A stretch of 13,629 nucleotides of DNA from QQUD01 sp039029915 (lineage in GTDB: Bacteria > Chloroflexota > Anaerolineae > Promineifilales > Promineifilaceae). Under the pieces are notes generated by a model, which was not told the origin of the DNA, did not search any database, and saw only the letters and a list, made by a program, of their open reading frames with translations. The DNA lies in the NCBI GenBank assembly GCA_039029915.1, contig JBCCFD010000193.1, forward strand, positions 1-13,629. Reading direction: 5' to 3'. The position numbers were made by a program, and so were the translations under genes. Below are positions 8,729-13,629 of the stretch, piece by piece. Each line of letters begins with the position of its first letter. Position 1 is the first letter of the stretch.

Positions 8729-8770
8729 GAGGATTCCTCGCCCCTAGCTCTCTTCTCTCACCTCTCATCT

Positions 8771-9511
8771 TTATTCTCCTCTCTCTGCCGCAATAATCTC
8801 CCGAAACGCACCTTGTTTCTCAGGTGGGAAGAGTCTAGCTAATTCAAGCATCATTTCGTGCCCAATCTCATCCATGCGATCGCGCTTCGCTTGACCGCGC
8901 AGCTTCTTGTCAATTTTAAGAGGCCCAAACGGTTTACCATACCGAATCGTAATCGGCACCCGATTAAACAAATTGAGCTCCCCTTTAGTCGCCTCAGTGC
9001 CAAGCACTGCCACCGGTAAAATTTGCACATCGTGCCGCAGTGCCATAAAAGCGGTGCCCGGACGCGCCTCGACCAGTTCAAGCGGATCTCGTACAAGATT
9101 CCCTGCCGCTGTATTGACCTGTTCTCCACGGGCGATGGCATCTTGCAGTTTAGGATTAACCCCACCTTCAGGGAAAATGCCCACTACACGACCTTCATTA
9201 AGCAAACTAGAAATGTGATTCATCGCTTTACGATCGACCTGGCCTCGCCAAATGCAAACCAGATCGTAAGCAAACTCCCCTGCTCGAAACCACCAAAAGC
9301 GGCGCATCTCAACGGCCGCCACAAATGACGCGCCGTATGGTAAAAACGCAATCAAAAGCGGGGCTTCAAACCATGTAAAGTGGTTACTAATGACTAACAG
9401 TGGGCCATCTTTTGGTAGATGCTCTTTCCCCTCAAACTTGATTTTAAAAATAATTCTAAAAAGTGTACGGCCGATTGTGCCTACCGCAAACTTGGCCAGA
9501 GCCTTCTTCAT
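8771..9511 (-). CDS. PlsC-like lysophospholipid (1-acylglycerol-3-phosphate) acyltransferase
   Basis: A 246-aa LPLAT-family protein that would transfer an acyl chain to a lysophospholipid acceptor at the inner membrane face. Acceptor and chain cannot be read from sequence. Visible motifs: block I NHFTWFE (N43, H44, E49), block III FPEGG (113-117) and block IV ILPVAV (about 164-169). Block I is H-x4-E where the family normally has H-x4-D. The segment between FPEGG and ILPV is about 50 residues, roughly 20 longer than in typical PlsC. The N-terminus has a short hydrophobic/basic stretch that could associate with membrane. Start ATG 9509-9511 has AGGA 7 nt upstream (9519-9522). The gene converges with the NRPS and lies 219 bp downstream of pheT on the same strand, so it may have its own promoter. 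Family is clear; the symbol plsC is likely but not certain. Confidence 0.88.
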   Translation of the reverse strand: MKKALAKFAVGTIGRTLFRIIFKIKFEGKEHLPKDGPLLVISNHFTWFEAPLLIAFLPYGASFVAAVEMRRFWWFRAGEFAYDLVCIWRGQVDRKAMNHISSLLNEGRVVGIFPEGGVNPKLQDAIARGEQVNTAAGNLVRDPLELVEARPGTAFMALRHDVQILPVAVLGTEATKGELNLFNRVPITIRYGKPFGPLKIDKKLRGQAKRDRMDEIGHEMMLELARLFPPEKQGAFREIIAAERGE

Positions 9512-9730
9512 ACTCCCATCCTGTTTCTTCTAATTTCGGTGCATTATCCACGCGCACCATAAATAAACAACCCGCAATATGGCAAGTGGTGACGATTATG
9601 GCGATTTTTTTAAGTTGCATGAGGAGATGTGAGAGGGAGAAGCAAAAGGGAGAAAGGGCGAGGAGCGAAGGGTAAGTCGCCGCGGCGCTACTTCCCTTAC
9701 TCGCCGTGTATCCCACTCGCCCCTCGTTCG
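9512..9730. other. Intergenic region upstream of the acyltransferase
   Basis: No convincing gene. It contains a purine-rich run on the + strand (9621-9672), a GC-rich palindromic hairpin (9678-9687), and on the minus strand a weak promoter-like pair for the acyltransferase: TTGCCA (9580-9585) and TTTATG (9558-9563), 16 bp apart. The -10 match is poor, so the promoter is only a guess. A minus-strand reading frame through here lacks a ribosome binding site. Confidence 0.4.
9670..9697. other. GC-rich palindromic hairpin just downstream of pheT
   Basis: The 10-bp perfect palindrome CGCCGCGGCG (9678-9687) is flanked by imperfectly matching arms (GGTAAGT on the left, ACTTCCC on the right). It lies 43 bases beyond the pheT stop. 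It could end or stabilise the pheT transcript, but on the minus strand it is followed by a mixed pyrimidine run, not a clean T-tract, so a terminator role is uncertain. Confidence 0.4.
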
Positions 9731-12265
9731 TTATTCGCGGAGGGTTGCGCCAATGCGGCGCTTCAATTGCCCAAGAATCTTCTCGCGGCTCTTTCTGACC
9801 ACTTTATCATTCAGCGTTTTATCAGGCGCTTGGAAGGTGAGATGATAAGCCAAGCTCTTCTTGCCTTTTCCAATCTGATCCCCTTCGTAAAGGTCAAATA
9901 GCTCAACTGATTTCAAAAGTCGGCCACCAATCATGCGAATGATCTCTTCAACTTCGATCGCCTTGACATCTTTATCAACCACAATAGCTAAATCTTCACG
10001 TACCGCTGGGTATTGTGAAATCGAATCAAATGGATAGAACGGTGGAATATGGGGCAGCAAGACCTCCAAATTGATTTCAGCCGCTAAGACAGGCTGGTCT
10101 TTATCCAGATAGATATCGAACTGTTCAGCCACCAGCGGATGCAGCTCACCCATCACGCCAATCTGATGGCCATTGACCAACATTTTTGCCGTTCGGCCTG
10201 GCCGATACGTTGGATGATCGGCCGCTTCAAAGGCGACGTCAACGTGGATATCCCGGAAAAGGAGCTCAAGGGCACCTTTAAGATCAAAAAAGTCCATTTG
10301 TTCAGGTTCGGCCGTTAACCAGCCCGCTTGCCCTCTTGATCCGGTCATCGCCATTGACAACTGCATGAGCTCAGTCGGTAAAACCTCTTCTTCATCCTGA
10401 ATGAAGATGGGACCAATTTCAAATAAAGCTATTCGGTCTTGGTATCGGCTGTTATCAGCCACAATGTCCAGCACCGAAGCCAGCAGTGAGTGTCGCATCG
10501 AGGCCCGCTCAGGTGAAAGCGGATTGGTCAGGGTGACATACGGCCGTTTATCCAACCCAGCAGAATGTTTCGCTGGAATGAGTCGGGATTCATGGTCAGC
10601 AGAAGTGAGCCGGAACGTAATGATTTCCTGCAGGCCAGCCTTCGCCAAAATATCCTTCATGCGCTCCTCTTGATCAAGCTCAACATTAGCCCGCTGTGGC
10701 GGTAGCACATCAGAAAGCACCGTAGAGGGAATATTGTCATACCCATAAATGCGGCAAATCTCTTCCACTAGATCATGTGGCCCTTCAATATCCATACGAT
10801 GATCAGGCATCTTCGCTACCAAATGATCATCGGCCACAGTCACTTCAAACTCAAGTCGGCGCAACAGCTCACCCATCTCTGCAGCAGACAAATCCAGCCC
10901 GCTTAAGCGACGTGCATAATCTAATTTAAGCGTCACCACAACCTCTTCTGGCGGCTTTGGATAATAATCAACAATGCCTTTAGCCACCGTCCCACCAGCT
11001 AAGCGCCGCAGCAATTCTGCGGCTCGCTTGGCACCCAGAATTGCTTGGCTAGGGTGTACCCCACGGCTGAAGCGGAAACCCGCATCGGTATGAATAAGCA
11101 AATCAGTTGCTGTACGGCGAATATTGATAAAATTCCACGCCGCCGCCTCAAGAAAAACATCTTTGGTTTCTGGCTTAATTTCACTGTTAGCACCACCCAT
11201 GATGCCACCCAAACTCAAATTTCCGGCTGGATCAGTCACTAAAATATTGTGTGGTAAGAGCTTATGCTCAATGCCATCCAGCGTAGTAAGTGTTTCCCCT
11301 TCTTCTGGCAGACGGGTAATAAGTTTAACAGGCCCATCAGGGGCGTAATCGTCAGCCCGCTGGCGCAGGAAATCAAAATCAAAGGCATGGTTGGGTTGCC
11401 CCATCTCAAGCATGACGTAGTTGCTAATGTCGACCGCCACGTTGATAGGCCGCTGACCAGCTAACCGCAAACGGTGCTGCATCCAGTACGGGCTGGGCTT
11501 TTGCTCAATACCTTCGATAAGCAAACCAGTGAAGCGGGGGTTGAGATCGGGGTGTGTGGTCTCTAGCACAATACGGCCGTCTACCGCCGCTCCATCCATT
11601 TGCACCTCATAATCGGGCAGGGTGAGGGGCTGATCGGTTAACGCCGCATATTCACGTGCGACCCCTACCAAGGACGCTGTTCGGGCAATATTGGGGATGA
11701 TATCAATTTCTAAAACGGCATCTCCTAGCACGTCCTGCAAAGGGGTTCCAGCTTGATAATCAGGCGAGTATTCATCCTTTTCAATAAGAATGATGCCTTC
11801 ATGCTCTTCACTGATCCCCAACTCTTTTTCAGAGCAAACCATACATTTGTTGTAAATACCGCGCAGTTCCTTCCCCTTGAGCTTCATCTTTTTCTGGCCG
11901 TCTTTGTGCCCATCGTAAACAGTGGCCCCTTCCAAGGCGAGCGGTGAATAGATACCTCTTGCAGAGATGTCGCCAGCACCGTTGAATTGGAAAAGGTTCG
12001 GTGCACCAGTCACCACAACCTCAGGTTCATCGGCACCATAATCGATGGTTGCTAAAATAAGCCGATCCGCGTTTGGATGCTGTTCAACCTTTAAAATGTG
12101 GCCCAGCACAAGCAGGTCACGATCCCATTCTAATTCCGCCCCTGGGATACCGATATAGTCAACGGTTTTGACTTCTAAACCGGCGTTGGTTAATAGCTCA
12201 TCCACCTCTGCTGGAGAACGGTCTATATTTACATAATCACTTAGCCAAGAGAGTGGTACTTGCAT
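9731..12265 (-). CDS. pheT: Phenylalanyl-tRNA synthetase beta subunit
   Basis: Beta chain of the alpha2beta2 enzyme that charges tRNA-Phe; 844 aa, slightly longer than the usual ~800. Order of domains: N-terminal domain and EMAP-type tRNA-binding fold (about 46-185, motif HPNADRL at 63-69); B3/B4 editing region (about 190-400, RPIN 272-275, NYVMLEMGQPNHAFD 282-296, GGIMGGA 353-359); B5 (about 440-515, ending IYGYDNIP); catalytic-like core (NPLSPERASMRHSLL 581-595, FEIGPIF 615-621); and a C-terminal anticodon-binding FDX-ACB domain (about 747-844). The start ATG has AGAGG 7 nt upstream (12273-12277). It lies 17 bp after a YfhO-family gene, so the two are probably cotranscribed. The partner pheS is not beside it, at least not directly upstream or downstream. 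Two usually conserved B3 stretches differ (see findings). Confidence 0.97.
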   Translation of the reverse strand: MQVPLSWLSDYVNIDRSPAEVDELLTNAGLEVKTVDYIGIPGAELEWDRDLLVLGHILKVEQHPNADRLILATIDYGADEPEVVVTGAPNLFQFNGAGDISARGIYSPLALEGATVYDGHKDGQKKMKLKGKELRGIYNKCMVCSEKELGISEEHEGIILIEKDEYSPDYQAGTPLQDVLGDAVLEIDIIPNIARTASLVGVAREYAALTDQPLTLPDYEVQMDGAAVDGRIVLETTHPDLNPRFTGLLIEGIEQKPSPYWMQHRLRLAGQRPINVAVDISNYVMLEMGQPNHAFDFDFLRQRADDYAPDGPVKLITRLPEEGETLTTLDGIEHKLLPHNILVTDPAGNLSLGGIMGGANSEIKPETKDVFLEAAAWNFINIRRTATDLLIHTDAGFRFSRGVHPSQAILGAKRAAELLRRLAGGTVAKGIVDYYPKPPEEVVVTLKLDYARRLSGLDLSAAEMGELLRRLEFEVTVADDHLVAKMPDHRMDIEGPHDLVEEICRIYGYDNIPSTVLSDVLPPQRANVELDQEERMKDILAKAGLQEIITFRLTSADHESRLIPAKHSAGLDKRPYVTLTNPLSPERASMRHSLLASVLDIVADNSRYQDRIALFEIGPIFIQDEEEVLPTELMQLSMAMTGSRGQAGWLTAEPEQMDFFDLKGALELLFRDIHVDVAFEAADHPTYRPGRTAKMLVNGHQIGVMGELHPLVAEQFDIYLDKDQPVLAAEINLEVLLPHIPPFYPFDSISQYPAVREDLAIVVDKDVKAIEVEEIIRMIGGRLLKSVELFDLYEGDQIGKGKKSLAYHLTFQAPDKTLNDKVVRKSREKILGQLKRRIGATLRE

Positions 12266-12282
12266 AATTAAACCTCTGTCAC

Positions 12283-13629
12283 TTAAATTTTTTCTTTTAT
12301 GATGATGCCTGTTGCTAAAAGCAGGCTAATCGCACTGATAATCAGGGCAACGGTTAATGTCTGTGATTGAAAAGAGAATTGAATTTGATGTTCCCCTACG
12401 GGAACAAAAATACCTCGAAAGCTATTGTTCACTTTATGAATCTCAACGTCTTGCTCATTAAGGGTTGCGCGCCAGCTTGGGTAATAGGTGTCGTTGAGAA
12501 CCAATAAGCCAGCCGTTGGGGTATTCACTTGAATGTCGACTTGATGTGCCGCGTAATGGGTTACAGTCACCTGAGCTTCAGATAAAAACGGCCGTTTTGC
12601 CAACTGCTCCGCTTCAGCCTGCGGCAGTGGTTCACTCAATAGCGCACTGTGTGACCAATTAAAATCTGGCTCGGACAGCCGAGTTAATGCTTGCTCGGCA
12701 GTCGTTTGTTCCACGTGATGCACCATGAATGCCCTTGGCATCACGTTGGGATTCTCATACACCCAAACGTCGCCGTCATCCATTCGATAATTGAGCCAAG
12801 TTGCGAAAGCCAGCAGACTAGGCTGATGGCCTCCATTGGCCCCAACGACCGCGCAGATTGGTACCTCACCTTGCTCAGTTTGCAGGCTCAGCACATAGGT
12901 TTGACCAGCAGAGTCAGCCACAGGAGCCATGAAAAAGGCCCGACCTTGATTCTGGCTTAGCTCACTCGATGGCACCACATCTTGAAACAAGAGTGACCCA
13001 CCGAACTCATCCCGCCAAACAGAAACCACAATATCGCCCGCCTCTTGCGAAACATCCTCTCCAAACTGTAAATCAAACCGATTGAAGCCCGGGTCAGCAA
13101 TCACAAACGGCATGGTTATTGGCTCTTGACTCACGATGAGCTGGTCATCACAGCCAGTGACACCCTCTTGTGGAATAATGTCATATGGCAGTGGCTCTGT
13201 TGACAACACGTACTTCACGTTAAGCAAGCTCACCAGCGGATTAAAGTGGCTCATCACCAGCATATTTCTATTGGAAGCCATCCATTCAATCTGCACATCA
13301 TCGTCCACAGATTGATAAAGGGCCGCATATCCTTCAGGAATCAGGGGCGTATATCCACCTAAGGATTGCTGTCCGTACAGTGAGAGCACGTTTGGCCCGA
13401 ATAAGACAGACCCTTTTTGTAAAGGAAGGGTGCGGTACACGCTTTGATCCTGCGCTAAGAAATTGGTAATTTCGTTATCCGGATAAAGCAACTCAGTAGA
13501 TGTGATTGGATTAAAGCGCCATCCCCACTGCAACAAATCAAGCATCACAATCAGCAAGGCCAATCCGGCGATAAGAAACGGCCGTTTTGGTAAGTAAACC
13601 ATCAAGCCCAACATCACCGTTGCCAGCAA
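12283..13629 (-). CDS. YfhO-family membrane protein, C-terminal part (cut by window edge)
   Basis: The reading frame is open to the right edge, so only the last ~448 residues are visible and the true start lies outside. Visible parts: a hydrophobic N-terminal stretch with at least one membrane segment (about 18-36), a long extracytoplasmic-looking region, and a last membrane helix (about 423-443) with a short basic tail. The C-terminal block LNDTYYPSWRATLN followed by NNSFRGIFVPVGEHQIQF is characteristic of YfhO (PF09586-like) proteins, large multi-pass membrane proteins related to GT-C glycosyltransferases. Bacillus YfhO has been linked to glycosylation of a cell-surface polymer; the substrate here is unknown. 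It is followed by pheT after 17 bp. A general GT-C glycosyltransferase is the alternative call. Confidence 0.8.
   Translation of the reverse strand: MLATVMLGLMVYLPKRPFLIAGLALLIVMLDLLQWGWRFNPITSTELLYPDNEITNFLAQDQSVYRTLPLQKGSVLFGPNVLSLYGQQSLGGYTPLIPEGYAALYQSVDDDVQIEWMASNRNMLVMSHFNPLVSLLNVKYVLSTEPLPYDIIPQEGVTGCDDQLIVSQEPITMPFVIADPGFNRFDLQFGEDVSQEAGDIVVSVWRDEFGGSLLFQDVVPSSELSQNQGRAFFMAPVADSAGQTYVLSLQTEQGEVPICAVVGANGGHQPSLLAFATWLNYRMDDGDVWVYENPNVMPRAFMVHHVEQTTAEQALTRLSEPDFNWSHSALLSEPLPQAEAEQLAKRPFLSEAQVTVTHYAAHQVDIQVNTPTAGLLVLNDTYYPSWRATLNEQDVEIHKVNNSFRGIFVPVGEHQIQFSFQSQTLTVALIISAISLLLATGIIIKEKI

Larger units (their letters stand above)
293..13586. repeat. Dispersed palindromic word ACGGCCGT (18 copies, often AACGGCCGTT)
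   Basis: Exact ACGGCCGT begins at 294, 663, 1395, 2074, 2858, 3209, 3599, 4373, 4981, 5615, 6365, 6455, 7426, 7864, 10540, 11573, 12588 and 13578. Eleven of these are the full 10-mer AACGGCCGTT. All copies lie inside genes, in three reading frames (translated as T-A-V, R-P-F/S/Y or N/D-G-R) and in genes on both strands. A uniform-base model predicts about 0.2 octamers in this length. Four further CGGCCG sites lack the flanking A or T (9313, 9468, 10219, 10309). Confidence 0.9.

Noticed and set aside
8876..8883. GCGATCGC, the cyanobacterial HIP1 octamer
   Set aside because: Only one copy was seen, in the acyltransferase gene; HIP1-rich cyanobacterial genomes would show several, so this gives no support for a cyanobacterial origin.
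9456..9716. Possible small minus-strand protein with a hydrophobic segment (MQLKKIAIIVTTCHIAGC from an internal ATG)
   Set aside because: No ribosome binding site before either start, low-complexity N-terminus, and it overlaps the start of the acyltransferase in another frame.
293..13586. Regularly scattered palindromes as a CRISPR array or REP cluster
   Set aside because: The copies are only 8-10 nt, irregularly spaced at hundreds of bases and inside coding sequence, with no uniform spacers or cas genes.
1..13629. Insertion sequence, integrase, phage or tRNA attachment site
   Set aside because: No transposase or integrase motifs, target duplications or tRNA-like cloverleaf were found in the gene-free parts, which total under 400 bases.

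Overview
The window looks like a chromosomal stretch from a free-living bacterium of moderate GC content, most likely a Chloroflexota (Anaerolineae-like) genome. That assignment is an inference from the general look of PheT, the YfhO-type protein and the TubC-type NRPS docking domain. It is not proven by any marker here, and I put it at about 0.6.

Layout. Positions 3-8662 (+ strand) hold the last two genes of a non-ribosomal peptide synthetase (NRPS) assembly line. The first is cut by the left edge and shows the second half of an adenylation (A) domain plus a carrier protein (PCP). The second, complete and 2477 aa long, reads docking - C - A - PCP - C - A - PCP - thioesterase (TE). The two genes overlap by ATGA, and the purine-rich codons for the acidic tail of the first protein also supply the ribosome binding site of the second. 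A strong hairpin starting right after the TE stop codon (8664-8728) closes the cluster. On the opposite strand, reading leftwards from the right edge, come a YfhO-family membrane protein (cut by the edge), pheT (phenylalanyl-tRNA synthetase beta) 17 bp behind it, a 218-219 bp gap, and a PlsC-like acyltransferase that converges on the NRPS terminator.

How it works together. The visible NRPS part contributes at least three residues. The upstream A domain is too incomplete to predict. The first A domain of the large protein has the signature of Lys2-type alpha-aminoadipate-activating domains (read as D-P-R-H-F-V-S-R-A-K). The second lacks the usual Asp that holds the alpha-amino group and resembles beta-alanine/beta-amino-acid domains. 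The TE has Cys and Glu where Ser and Asp are usual. A plausible inference is a peptide ending in (aminoadipate-like)-(beta-amino-acid-like), released by the TE. The minus-strand genes are housekeeping or envelope functions with no evident link to the peptide.

The most striking non-gene signal is a palindromic DNA word, ACGGCCGT (often extended to AACGGCCGTT). It occurs 18 times in 13.6 kb, in three reading frames and in genes of both strands, against about 0.2 expected by chance. It behaves like a genome-wide signature word comparable to cyanobacterial HIP1, not like a protein motif.
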